A DNA stretch of 64,000 bases from Ziziphus jujuba (GCF_031755915.1 NC_083383.1:21007001-21071000), one strand, 5' to 3'. Shown: positions 23,971-36,255, counted from the first letter of the stretch. Numbers and translations are program-made. The notes: generated by a model from the sequence alone, not told the origin.

Positions 23971-24822
23971 TGATATGAGCCTAAGCAATCCAACCTAGAT
24001 TCGTACAAACTAATGCGCGATCGTCTAATTGATTCAGGTTCTTGTAGAATGAATGATGCCACAAAAGGGTTGTGAAATTACCCTATTGATAAGTCAATGA
24101 TTGAACTTTAATTCTGAAGTTAGAAAAGTTTAAAGGATAATTGTTAGAGAACCAAAACGTTTAACTCTCACAAGTATTAAATTTTGCTAAAGATAAAAAA
24201 TTATTATATTAATGAAATTGAAACCTTTTTATTGGCAAAAATACATGCAAAAATAATAAGAAATCCATCCAAAATACCTCCCTAAACTCAAAATCCTAAA
24301 TTCTAACTTATTTCCTAATTTAAATTTAACTTGTCACGTAACAACTTAAGATTAGAAAACTAGTTAATTTTCCAACCAAAAATAATTAAAAACATAATAA
24401 AATTAAAGATTTCCTAAAATCAAAATAAGACTGAAATGGTAAAACTTGGTGATCAAGTAAGACACCAAATTGGCCTAAAAAGAAAACAAGCTGATTTCTT
24501 TCTTTTCAAGCCATGTTGGAAAGCCACTTAAATGCCATGTCATCAAAGTGCCACATCATCATGTTATTGAAAAATTATCAAATTTCCCCTAACATTGTTT
24601 TCCTTCAAGCTTTCATATCCACAGCCTTCAATACTCAATATTGTTGTTAATTTTGATTCTTTCTTAGCAAAACTCTTACATTCTTGATTGATAAGCACCT
24701 CCCGAATAAGACCATTCAGTGCTTCTTTAAACCTTTTTGCACGAGCTCTACTAATTTGTCAAGTTGGCAACTCCAATGGCTCAGGACTCCATCTTTGAGT
24801 GCTTCCATGATGATCCTCATCA
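23971..24822 (-). repeat. 5' LTR of the gypsy element
   Basis: In the element's sense it runs from TGATGAGGATCATCATGGAA to GGCTCATATCA, giving the expected TG...CA ends. The initiator-Met primer site follows after three bases. Confidence 0.9.
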
Positions 24823-25816
24823 AGTATGATATATGAGCCTATTTTGTAAAGATATTTCCAAATGGATTTTGTAAAAATGCATAGTTTGATATTTGAAAAC
24901 TGATTTTAAACAAAGACCTTTAATCCTAGGATAAAGTTGATGACTCATAAATATAAATATGATCGATTATGATTTAATTATAATTGATTATGATATGATT
25001 ATGTTATAAGGAATTACTTCCGATCTCTAAACTTTGTCTAACAAGCATAAACATTAGAAACAGGGCTGTCCTGTGACCCTTGCCTAATCAGCTGAGAAGA
25101 CAGATAAGGTTGCTTAGTGGCTTTAAGGTTGATCATCGCCTAGAGACAGACAGGTCTAATATAGGAATTTGGTATGGTCACTAAAGATTGGAGTCATAGA
25201 TTATGGTATGATGATTATGTCGATGATATTGATTATGGTAGTACTTTCGCCTGCTTCGTGTTGAGTATCTATACCAGGTTGTTGAGTTAAGGTGTGGTTA
25301 GTTACACACTCACATACTTGATCTATTCTCATGTGTGTAATGGCAAGTTTTTCTGTGTCATGCCCGATTTGTTCTTGGTATGCATATTAGGTAAATGATT
25401 CATTCATAGGCCAAATATACACTGATTGGTTCTTTATATGTGATAGATGCTAAGTAGTTAGGATCTCTTGTTTTACCAAAACTCAAACCTTATAGCACGT
25501 GCAATACATCTCATGTTGTAAATATATAAACATTTGTATATTATTTCAAATTGACTTTTTGCTACTATAATATAACGTTACAGATTCGTAATATGGAATT
25601 GACAAATCAACCACAATTAGATACATAAGATGAAGATAATCCTATTATCTGATGGGTTAAAAAGTCATATTTAGATGATGAATAAGGTAATCCAAATCCT
25701 TAAATTGTAATGCATGCTTCATAACTAGAGATAAATATTGACAATGTTATTCTTGAAAAAGTTATAAATAGTGACAATATGGGTAATAGTTCATTTGAAG
25801 TAGTGGTAAGGCTTTC

Positions 25817-26863
25817 TGGTACGAACCTAGGTCGACTCACGCCTAAACCCGTATTCTATTAGTTCATCAAAAAATTAAGTTCAAGTTCTTATGGTCAAAT
25901 ATAAAACACTCGCTCTCTAATGGTGTTTTAGGTGTTCAAAGAGAATAAAGAGAATTCTTTCTCACAAGTTATTTTCTAAATAATATCAAAGGTGTATTCT
26001 CATTAAAAAATAAGCCCTTAAATAGGATAAAGTCATAAAACAATAAACCCTAACTTGCTAGGTAAAATTCGGCCTAAAGAAATTAGGAAACAAGCTGGGC
26101 CGAATTTACAATGTTTTCCTAAACTAATTTGGATTAATTAATTCTCTTATTTTCAATTAGTAATTAATTAATTTACAACTGAAACAATAAAATAATAACT
26201 TTTCTAAGTTGATTTTTCCAGCAAATAAATAAATAAAAACCAAAATAAAAGATAACTTCCTAAAACAAAAAATCAAATTCAAATTAGGAAACTAGTTGAC
26301 TAGTTTGACCACTAAGCAATCTTTGACCAATTTCCAGCTCGTAAAGGCTCAAAATCAACTCTCATATGCTATGTAGAATTCCAAATAGGATTAATAATGA
26401 TTCCCATGCATTGCCTTTGATTGGAACAAAAAGAAAATGTCAAATCACCAAAATACAGCAAAGTCAACGGCAAATACAGCAAAATCGGCCAAAAATTCCT
26501 TCCATGCGCAAATGGACTTCTTGGATGCTTTTTCTTCTACCTTGACTTGTTTCCATGACATCTTAGTGATATAAATTAAGTTCATCAAACGTTGAACCCA
26601 TTCCTTACTGCCCAGAGTCCGTAAATGCACTAAAACAGCCATCTAGGTCCATATCGGCCTCCACCACTTGAATATTTAAAACAGGCTTTGAATCTTCGGG
26701 TATTGACAAACCTTTTTGAGAATTCATAACTCCTTGTATAAATCCATCCAGTTTATCCTTAAATCTCTTGGCTTGTTCCCTAGTGATGGGCCCGATCTTC
26801 AACTATATAGGATTAATACCGCAGCGGGTTATCGGTTGTACGAGTATGGATGAATTCTCATCA
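25817..26863 (-). mobile_element. Solo LTR of the same gypsy group
   Basis: The unit runs from TGGTACGAACCTAGG to GAATTCTCATCA (plus strand), that is TG...CA in the sense of the element. It is flanked by CTTTC on the left and TTTTC on the right, a 5-bp target duplication with one change. The uninterrupted homologous site is visible in hAT copy 2 near 42966, which proves insertion. The first part (minus sense) encodes GPITREQAKRFKDKLDGFIQ, like the pol tail in the LTR of the 18455-24822 element, so the two are related. Confidence 0.85.
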
Positions 26864-27849
26864 TTTTCAACTAGGCGATTTAGTCCTAGTTTAGAAACAT
26901 CTTGTAGCAGTTATGCTCAACCAAATGAGTACAATAATGAGGATGATGATGATGATGTTGTTAATATAGGTGATGATGATGGAGGTAATGTTTATGGTAT
27001 TGATGAAGGGAAGGATATATAATATAGGTGAGGTGGGGGTGGAATATATTATCAAGAACTAAGCCAACAACCATTCAGCCCATTTACTAGAAATGATTAA
27101 TATATACATGCCACATAAGATTTTAATAATAAGGCTTGAATAGTAGGCACTAGTTCAAGAAGGCACTATGAAATTTTCATAATGAATCAACTTGAGAAAG
27201 ATTATCTTTCTAACTTTTTGGATGCAATGAGTTCAAGTATATAAGTTAGTTCTTAACATAAAATTTTTAGATTCCAACTATATATCTAATTGGTCGAATG
27301 AGATCAAATAACCCTCATAATAATTATGGTATTGGTGTGTTTAGTTATCTCATGTGTCCAACCGAATATTATACTTCTCCTTAAGTACATCCACAATACT
27401 ATGTACTTGGATAGTTGATTACAATTAATAAAGAGAGATATGTTTGGTATATCCACAATTATATGGAAAATTACTCTGGTATAATGAATTGGAAAGCTTA
27501 TTGTTATACACACTAAATATTTGAATACGATCATCAATTTGAACCATTAAGTAGTTCTTTTTGGTATTGCTAATGTATTATAAATTATATTTGAGAATTT
27601 CATATATTTTAATATTATTTATCAAATTTTCTACATTTTGGTGCTAAGAAACACTCTATTTTCTTTATTTATAATAATTTTTAATATTTATGGACTATTT
27701 TTTTATCATTGTATTATTAATTATTATATCTTTTTTTTTTTACATTATTTTACTACCTTAAATATCTCATATATAAAAATCCATATTCTAAATTAAATAT
27801 TTACAGTTTTCGTAATTTCTTCTACATTTTCATTAGCATCAATATTTCC

Positions 27850-28170
27850 ATAACATTATATTCTCGATATTTCCGTTGATACCAATATTTTCATCATTAA
27901 GCATGACCATAATTTTTGTAATATGCATAAATTAACCATAATTTTCTTAATATGACTACAACGGACAATATGATCACAATTTTTGTAACATAACGACCAC
28001 TTTGGTATTATAACCACAAAATTAGTAATATATTACAAATTTAGTAACATGACCAAATATACTGTTACAATACTATAAATTTCGTAACATGATGACAAAA
28101 TGTATAATATACGACAAACTAAGAAACATGACCATATACAACAAACTAAGAAACGTAGCCATACTCAGGG
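27850..28170. repeat. Degenerate short tandem repeats at the hAT B copy 1 end
   Basis: Repeated units of roughly 20-30 bases with variants of AACATGACCATAATTTTTGT and GTAATATGACCACAA. The same kind of array occurs at 43680-44400 in copy 2. Confidence 0.8.
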
Positions 28171-28175
28171 AAGAA

Positions 28176-29862
28176 AAAGTAGGCGAAATCATCGATATTT
28201 TGGTGACATTATCGAGTTGTTTCAGCTATCGACGACACTGACAGAAAGGGGGAAGAAAAACTGTAAAAGGTGCTAGGGAATTGTCACCGTTACCATAAAA
28301 TATTTTTGGTATCGTCTGAAATCGGTAGAATTCTTGGGTTTTCGATGGATAATTGTGGAAGCACAATGGAGATGCCGATTGTTAGTGGAAATCCCCGATG
28401 GAAATCGTGGCCCTCTCTTTCTCATCTCTTTCAGTGGAAATCAGATCAATTCCCTTGGCTTTCTCCTAGATGAAGGAGATATCAATTTCATTCAATTTCC
28501 CATGGGTAAGGGCGTGCCTTCTCACCTAGTTGGCTCGACTGCATTGGCTTGTGTTCTTTCTATCTTAGTTGTTTTCCCTAGTGGAATAGATATTTAAGGA
28601 GACAAATAAGGCCGACGATCACAAAGAAAGTGATTGGAAATGAATTTTTTTTTTATGAGTGAAAAGGAAAAAGAGATCAGTTCTGGACCTTCGGTGTATA
28701 GCATTTATGTTTACTTATTTTTTAATTTTTTATCATTGTGTTTATTTATTTATTTTTTTAATTTTTACTGTTGGGGAAAAATAGGTTATTTTATTTTGTT
28801 TAATTATACTTGGTAGTTTAGGTTGTTTATTATTTGATGATGATTGTGAAGAAAAAAGAAAAAAGCCAATTATCTTTTCAGTATTTCAATTTAATGTTTA
28901 TATATGTGGAGTTTAGAGGTTTTCTTTAATTATAAATTACTTTCCAACAATATTTTTGATTGCATGGCAAGGACATCAAAAGGACATTGAAAGAAAAGAA
29001 AATAGTTTGAAATGAAATGAGAATACGAAAGTGATCATTGAGTTTGTTGGTTCAAAAATAAATTGAAAATTGTTGGGAATCTTTGTAGATTTTTCATAAA
29101 AGATTCTGCAGCTTCTAAAACTTTTTATCACATGTTAATAGTAAACATAGGCCAAAAAGATAAAATCAATATACGGAAAAAGAAATATCCATGAGATAAT
29201 ATAACTGAGGGAGAGAAATGACAAAATAAAATCATTAAGAATTGGAAAAGAAAAAAATTGCTTTGCTCTCTTTTTTTTCCTTTAAATATTTCAAATAGGG
29301 TTTGTACATTCAAAAAACTGAAAAGTACATATATTACGAGGGAGAAAAATGTTTCTATTCATTTTTTAGATTGGGAGGTATGGAAGTGCATGTAATTCTT
29401 TTTTTTTTTTTTTTTATAAAGCAGTATAAGAATCAATTATAATGTGCAATATTAAATATGTGAGATTCATTAGTCCATTACTTATGCAATATTTTTAAGT
29501 TTTGAATCCTCCCTTCTCAGTATAAAATTGTAGAGAGAGTAACTTTGAAAGTTTCAAAAAATGAAAGATAATGAAGGAAAAATTTTCGATGAAGGAGATT
29601 AGTTTTCAATATCTTTTTTTTTTCTTTATTCCACATCTTATGTTCATAAAAGGAAGAGCTTTTGGAATATTCAAATTAGAAAAAAAGTCTTAATTCACAG
29701 TTTCTCGACCTTCAAAAGTAAGTATTTTAATAACAAATATTGTAAAAATCTTGCGTACTATTTAATATAGAATTAATTATATGTATAAGGTATGGATCAC
29801 ATAATTGATTTAATATAAAATTAATTTTACTTGAGATTGTAATATATTATGTAATTATTAAA
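28176..29862. other. Spacer without recognisable genes
   Basis: AT-rich sequence with T-runs. A locally GC-richer stretch at 28270-28600 is open in two frames but shows no motif I recognise and no splice borders. I see no RNA gene or clear transposon end. Confidence 0.4.
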
Positions 29863-29950
29863 ATATTATTGTTATTACTATTGTTATTATTGTGGTTGTT
29901 GTTGTTGTTATTATTATTGTTGCTGTTTAATTTCTTATTATTGTTGTTGT
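29863..29950. repeat. Left part of TTG/TTA microsatellite
   Basis: Trinucleotide units ATT, GTT and GGT up to position 29950, where the hAT A element begins. The array resumes at 39555 after that element ends. Confidence 0.9.
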
Positions 29951-31020
29951 TAGGGGTGGGCTCAGTGCGGGTTGGTTCGGTTTTATGGGCTTTTTAAACC
30001 CGAACCAACAAAGTTGGTTTTGGTTGGGTACAAATCTGAACCAAACCACCCCCCACATTCAACCCAAAACCGACGGAACCGATAGTTATTGGTTGGTTTG
30101 GGTTGGGTTAACAGTTTGGGCCGGTTTGGGCCTCATATTGGGCCTCGGTCCAAATTTTTTTATTTTTGCTATTTTGAGATAAAAATTTTATACATTGGGC
30201 CAAAATTGTATAAATTTTTTTAGGCCTTTTTAATTATCAATCTTCAATCATATTCATGCATTATATTTTGAATTAAGTATATTTTTCAAGCTATTATCAA
30301 AATTAAATAATTTTAACATACATTTACCTAAGCGAAAATACTAAATAAACTAACTATTAAGCATCAAACATGTGAATAATACAACATAAAACCATAAACT
30401 ACAATATAAGTCTACAGCTATCACCTGATTATACAAATATATCATACAACCCATATTTGAAATCTTAAATTTCAAAATGAACTTATAATTAAATAAACTA
30501 ACAATCCATAAAAATAAAAATTATTTTAAATAGTCTTATTTCACACACTTCATTCCGTGAACAGCCACCATCAATATGCCATGCAAAGCCATACTCCATT
30601 CATCCTTCAACAAACATCAAAATTACAAATTAAATACTAAATATTAAATATTAAATGTAACTAGCAATCAATAAACATTAAGTGTATTACTAAAATCTTA
30701 TCTAATTTAAAAAATAATTGGAGTTAACAACAAACTTACCAAACAATCATAGATCAATTAGGTGGAGGTAGACTTTGTTTTGTAACACAAGATACTCCTA
30801 AACAAATTAAAATATGATATTAAATTAATCAATAAATGCTAAAAAGAAGTTGTAAATATTATTAAAAAAATTTTAAAAACTCAAAAAAAGGTGATAAAGA
30901 TATAATTACAAATAATTAAATAAAAATCTTACCTGATTTAATAGAATCATAATATGCAACATCCTCAATTGGTTCTTCAACTCTATAATCATATCTCATA
31001 GGATTTGATCGCAACCAACT

Positions 31021-33043
31021 TTATGAACAAATCAAAGCCTTCACCATCTTTGGACCCAATGAACTTTGAAATGCATCAAGAATACATCCTCCAATACTAA
31101 ATGCAGAGTCAGATACTACTGTAGAAACTAGAATGGCATATACATCTCTTGCAATTTGAGATAAAATTTGATATTTTGTGCAATTATTTTTCCACAAAGG
31201 CAAAATATCAAATTTGTCACTCTCCACATCCTCACATGGATCAAACAAAAATCTATCAACCTCATTCCTTATTTCCAATACATTTTTCTTCATTTTTTTT
31301 TTAAATTGTGATTCTTTCAAAAGCCAACGATCATCTATGCTTCCATCATCCAATGAATCCACCATCATCCCACTTTGTTGTGCTTGCATTGATTGACTAT
31401 CATTGGAATTGGACACTTTAGAACTCTCACCCATCGAATCAACTTCTTTATAAAAGTCATAAAGATTAAGTAAAGTATCTTTTACATCCTTAGTCAAAGA
31501 TTCAACCATACCACTGTCATAAGCATCCTCAAAAAGATATGATACATATTCTAGCTTATATTGTGGATCAAGCACAGCGACAATAAGTAACAACTTGTTG
31601 ACATTTCCAAGTGAATCCCAATATTTCTCAAACTTTGTCAACATTTTCTTTGCCATATTGGCCATCAAATGGTTTTGACTATTACTCCATTCAACAAGTG
31701 CATTATACATCAAACTCAATTTATGAAAACATATATCAGAAGTAATAATCAAAGAGGCACTAAATTTTAAGGTAACCTTGTAAAAGTAGGAAGGAATTTC
31801 ACAAACCCTTGCACTATCCCAATCTTTACTTTGAGGTGGTCCATCTCTCTTCTTTCCAACTTCATCCTCCTTAAAATATCCAAGAAAAAAACCATCATTG
31901 TCTATCATCCTATCTTTTTGATACTTCAAAGCTGAATTCAGCATCAAATAGGTGGAATTCCACCTAGTAGACACATCCAATACCACGGTTTCTCTAAATT
32001 CAATCTTCTCCTTTTGTACACATTTTTTAAATTTGATTAACCTTGAAGGAGATGATCAAACATATCTAATAGCATTACAAATTCCAATAATACTATCATG
32101 AATTCCCTTAATCCAAATATCACAATCAAATTTACAATATGTACAGCACAACGAACATGCAAAAACTCACCATCCAAAACATTTCCTTTCCAATATTTAA
32201 TCTTCCTTTTACAAAATTAATAGCCACATCATTTGAAGAAGCATTATCAACCATTGTTGTGAAAACCCTTTCAATACCCCATACAATTAAACAATTTTCT
32301 ATAACCTTACCAATTATCTCACCCTTATTATTTTGGACAATACAAAAATTTATAATTCTCTTATGCAACTTCCAATCATCATCAATGAAATGAGAGGTAA
32401 GAGTCATATAATTGTTATTTTAAATGGAAATCCATGTGTCCGTCATAAAACAAACCCTTTGCTTCCTCAATGAAAACACACTCTTCAAAGATTTTTTCTC
32501 ATCTAAGTACAATTGAAACACATCTATAGAACAATTCTACGAGATGGCGGTTCATACTTAGGGTTCAAAGTATTACATAACTTTCTAAACCCTTCCCCTC
32601 CAATGTGGCTAAATGGCAACTCGTCTATGATGATCATTTGTGCACATACAAGCCTACATGCCTCTTTACTAAATGTTGTACTTGTAGACACTAACACCAC
32701 TTTCAAAAGAAAGAACTTGTTGCATTTTATCCACCATCCTATTAGGGTACTTTTTGCATTGGTTCATCAAATGATTTCGTGATGTACTAGTTTCATATCT
32801 TTTAGTATCACATGCATAATCTACCCCACAATATTTACATTTACATCTAGGATTATTTGGATTACTATTTGAAATTTTTTCAAAAATGTTCCCAAAAATC
32901 CAAGATGGAGTCCTAGAATGTTTTCTTTTTTGTGTTTTATAAGATTTATCTGACTGTGAAGATTGAGACTCAGCTTTCTCTGATTCATTTAGATATTCTT
33001 CCAATTCATTAATATCATACAAATCATTGTAGTCCTCATCCAT
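31021..33043 (-). pseudogene. hAT transposase pseudogene (zinc finger BED type)
   Basis: The protein of the ancestral gene excised and reinserted the element. In order on the minus strand: an acidic N-terminus; a BED-type finger (about 32720-32920) with CKYCGVDYACDTKR followed by HLMNQC; the catalytic region with MTDTWISI (about 32425) and MVDNASSND (about 32250); HVRCAVHIVNL (about 32135-32170); DVSTRWNSTYLML (31945-31986); and a C-terminal dimerisation domain ending near 31021 with LPLWKNN and SDSAFSIGG. It is broken by a shift near 32690, another near 32525, a stop near 32417 and another shift near 32175. The 31021-31986 segment is the longest intact part (321 codons). Confidence 0.88.
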
Positions 33044-33387
33044 CTAGAACCTATTAAAAACAAAATAAATCTATTAAAAAACATATATATAAAAAAACAA
33101 ATAATATAATCAGATTTCATGCACAACCATGTGAGAAGAATTAGTTTTACTTAATTTGCTACATTAAGGTATTTGTAGTTTTTTTTTTTTTTTGGTTAAT
33201 GGTTTATGTACATTTAAAAGCATTACTTATGGGAATGGGGAAATATTAATATATACAAATTATACAAACACAAGAACCAGACATAGATACAAAGCAATTT
33301 ACATGCGGGTTTTGTTGCCTATGCCACCGTCATCCTTGCTCTATTTTTGCTCTAAATTTTCAATATATATACATATAAAGTGCTATT

Positions 33388-33483
33388 GCAGAGAGGACCG
33401 GTGCGCATAACATGGATTGCACCTTCAACGTCCGTCTCTTTCTTTGTTTAGTTGCGTTAGCACCACTATTGGGGAAAAAAAAA
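33388..33483 (+). repeat. Left long terminal inverted repeat of nested element
   Basis: Starts GCAGAGAGGACCGGTGCGCA and ends in an A-run. It pairs with 36702-36798 at roughly 80-85 percent by eye. Confidence 0.88.
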
Positions 33484-33926
33484 TTTAGTCAAGGATGTGG
33501 ACTTCGTGGACAACTACACGATAAAAGGAATTGTCCTCGGTTGCAAGAAAGGTAAATTTAGTCAATTGTTGATTTATATGAGATTCTCTCTTTGAAATAT
33601 ATATCAAGTAAAAAAGATCATGTTTATTAATATTAGTATTATTGAAGACTTTTATTAAATTTTTGAAGCTTTGTAATATATTAATAAATTTTTATCATAT
33701 AGATCCACAATGTATGATCAAGACATCAATTCCCATTCATCAAATGAAGATGATGATTTAACTTCTCATGCTGGTAAATTCTTATACTTAATATATATGA
33801 CTGCACATGAACTTTTTATTAATTTTTCATAAGTTCGAATCCTTGTAATGTTATTTTTTTGTAGGATCAAATTTACATGGTGCTAAAGGATCAGAGGTGC
33901 CATATCATGAATGCCCTGAAATCTAG
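33484..33926 (+). pseudogene. Captured three-exon C-terminal tail of a FAR1/MULE-type protein
   Basis: Three exons join in one frame with GT-AG borders: 33484-33551, 33703-33773 and 33865-33926 (stop TAG at 33924-33926). The first encodes CGLRGQLHDKRNCPRLQE, with the C...G...HDKRNCP pattern of the small zinc knuckle near the end of FAR1-related and MULE-type transposase proteins. The second and third encode an acidic Ser/Asp-rich tail ending HECPEI. The body of the protein is missing; the left TIR lies directly upstream. This looks like a captured 3' piece of a host or transposase-derived gene. The family call rests on one motif. Confidence 0.5.
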
Positions 33927-34622
33927 GACTAGAATTCACCTTTGTTTGCAATTTTGCTACCTTCTTCTTTGGTAATTATACGGAGATGATGATGTGTTGA
34001 AGGCCGTGTGACCGATTAATAAGTTTGGCCATAATATAAGGCTTCGATTTGCAAGGTTGAAGTGTGGAATGCCATTATGTTTCTATCTTCTTTCTATCTT
34101 CATTGTCCAATTGTAGTTTATCTATACTAAAAAATTAGTGTAGTTTATTAGCCAAATACCTTGAAGAATTAGATGTCACACATGGCATCATGTTGTTGAA
34201 CTTTTAATACATGGTGGCATTTACCGACTCATGAAGGCTTCTTACTCTTCGTTCATATATATTGATTTATTTTGTCTTTCTCTTAGTAGATTGCAAATGG
34301 GATCCACTTAATAAATAAAATAAAAATAAAATATAAAATTGATTTTTTTTTATGGGGAAGGGGAATGAAGAAAAGAATGGATTGCTTAAGTCTACTATGC
34401 TTAATGTGTTATTGGAATGGAAATCTATCTTCTATATTAATTAACATAAGATGACATCATTTACTTCATCTTCCTCTAATAATTGTCAAACATACTTTTT
34501 GTGCAAGTCATTACATATCATTTATAATAAATCTACATATTCTTATAAAAATAACAAATAGATATTGTAGCTATAACAATGATACTTAGTAATCTTCAGT
34601 CATAGTCGCTTTTCTTGTGATG

Positions 34623-34970
34623 CTACTGCTTTTCTGTCAAAATTTTAAGTAGACCCTTCATATTGGAATTCAGTTCCCTTACATTATTATTTAGACTAGC
34701 CATTTCATTAATCAACATTTCTGTCTCCATATTGTTCATGTTTCCAAAAATACGATATACTTCATCATCCCATATAAACTTTCCACAATATTTACCATCC
34801 TGCATAACAATCACATAGTTAATAAATCATTGATCCATTTATTTCATAACACAATATAATATATAATTCTATATCTTTACTTTCTTATTATAGCATTTCC
34901 AATATTTTCTATTTGGATTTCTTTCCGAATGAGATATCTGTAGTGTCATATAACCACCACAAGGACACTT
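34623..34970 (-). CDS. Two-exon GRF zinc-finger protein inside the nested element (probably partial)
   Basis: Exon 1 (34881 to about 34970) encodes CPCGG, then SHSERNPNRKYWKCYNKK. Exon 2 (34623-34799) continues DGKYCGKFIWDDEVYRIFGN and ends with a coiled-coil-like tail, then TGA. The 81-base intron (34800-34880) has GT-AG borders and preserves phase 0. Together they form a GRF zinc finger: CxCG, NPxRxYWxC and CxxFxWDD. Such fingers bind nucleic acid, and short plant proteins of this type often lie in or near transposons. A TGA two codons before the first Cys pair, with no in-frame ATG, means the start is lost or lies in an unseen exon. Its function in this setting is unknown. Confidence 0.7.
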
Positions 34971-35471
34971 TCATTTATACTGGATGTTGACATTCAGGCT
35001 GTGCAAATTACAATCACAAACCAGTGTCAGTTAATGAACAAGAGTCATGTTTCCAAATCCATAAAGTACCAACGAATAAGTTTGCTATTAAAATAATATT
35101 ATGAGCTGAAAAAGGAAAAGAAGCCCAGGTCTAAAAACTGGAGAACACTACTACATAAAAAACTGGAGGACCTGATATTTGCTACATCTGGAGAACAAAA
35201 TAGCTAGTAGTATTAAATATATTTGTGAAAGAATATATTTATGTGTGGAGTCTTATATGAAAATAAATTTGATTTGCTACAATGTACTCGCACTGCAAGT
35301 GTATATCAAATAAAATTTAATCAATTTGTGATGTGTAGATATACATAAAATGGTGGGGTAAAGTCTAGTTGATTATATTGAGGTTTATGTTAAGTATGAT
35401 TGATTTCTAAATGGGGTAGAACAAATATTCTAACAACATCCATATAGAAGTTTGTCATATTTCTTTGCTTG

Positions 35472-35502
<31 letters not shown>

Positions 35503-35503
35503 A
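35472..35503. repeat. Homopolymer junction C21-A11
   Basis: 21 C followed by 11 A. Length may be affected by sequencing. Confidence 0.9.
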
Positions 35504-36144
35504 TTGCTTTTGCCCCTCTTTTAAATCTTAAGCAAAAAAGGGTGGAACTTGGAGACCATGACCATGCACCAAATTAATCCAAATTCCATGAATATATTAT
35601 ATATTAGATTAGAAATTTTTAATTTTTGAATTATCATATTAACTGAACATTTTTTAAGCTAAATATCCTATATATTCTTATAGATCATACTTACCAATGA
35701 CAAAATTCAAGATCTCATATATGTTTCATTTGTGTATATTAAAAATTCTTAAAAAAATTAATATTAGGGAACACTAAAATCTGAAAAAGAAAAGTGTACC
35801 AAGTAAACCACATATAAACAACAGCTCAAAATAAGCATAAAAAAAAAAAAAAAAACCTATGATCTTTTGAGGTCGATTCTAAGTCTTCGATTTCAACGTC
35901 GACGATGAGCAAGTTGAGAAGACTTCTAACAGGTATGTTTCCCAATTTAGAAACCCTAAGAAGAAGACGATGATGATGATGATGACGATGAAGACAAAAA
36001 CAAAGACAAAGTCCCACCATTTAGCTCAAAAAAAAGGAAAAAAAGAAAAAAAGAAAAAGGAAACCTCTGTTTTCAACAGCTCAAAATCGACTCGCTCAAC
36101 CAAAATCCATAAGTAGCATTTTCAATATATTTACTGTCCTAAGC

Positions 36145-36255
36145 AAGCAACAGCTCAAAATGAGCATCTAAAAAAAAAAAAAGAACATCTCAAAATAAGC
36201 ATCTTAAAAAAAAAAAGAACATCTCAAAATAAGCATCTAAAAAAAAAAAAAAGGA
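36145..36255. repeat. About 33-bp A-rich tandem repeat, three copies
   Basis: The unit CTCAAAATAAGCATCT followed by an A-run and GAACAT occurs three times in tandem. A related single copy lies near 35823-35855. Confidence 0.9.

Larger units (their letters stand above)
18455..24822 (-). mobile_element. Ty3/gypsy LTR retrotransposon, full-length but inactive
   Basis: A complete 6.4-kb element in minus orientation. The 5' LTR is 23971-24822 and the 3' LTR is 18455-19365. A primer binding site matching initiator Met tRNA (TGGTATCAGAG, complement of about 23957-23967) sits three bases inside the 5' LTR. A purine-rich AAGAAGAGGGGAA precedes the 3' LTR. Flanks are AGTAC on the left and AGTAT on the right, a 5-bp target duplication with one change. 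Gag, protease, RT, RNase H and integrase follow in that order, as in Ty3/gypsy, all with stops, frameshifts or deletions. No chromodomain is visible after the integrase. Confidence 0.92.
14755..25555 (+). mobile_element. Long Ty3/gypsy-type LTR, split by a nested retrotransposon
   Basis: It starts TGTAACACCCTAAAATTT, a common start of plant Ty3/gypsy LTRs. A TATA-like TTTATAAAAAGAGC lies at about 15229, followed by CT-rich leader-like sequence. The 18455-24822 gypsy element sits inside it, and LTR-style sequence resumes at 24823. Removing the insertion leaves about 4.4 kb. The 3' end is set where hAT homology begins (about 25556) and is uncertain. No internal genes are linked, so a solo LTR is the simplest view. 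Confidence 0.4.
25556..28175 (+). pseudogene. hAT family B transposase 3' fragment, copy 1
   Basis: The sequence matches the 3' half of the plus-strand hAT relic at 40356-44400, from about 42680 onward. The shared start is GATATGGAATTAACAAATCA in copy 2, with a few changes here. It continues through the acidic, DDDD-rich tail region (26868-27020) and the terminal AACATGACCA-type repeats (27900-28170). The 5' half of the element is missing, and a solo LTR interrupts it at 25817-26863. Stops are frequent. This is a dead fragment of a DUF659/hAT-dimerisation type transposase. Confidence 0.8.

Noticed and set aside
28270..28597. Overlapping plus-strand frames of 67 and 87 codons
   Set aside because: Both frames are open only because this patch is less AT-rich; no motif, no splice sites and no homology that I recognise.
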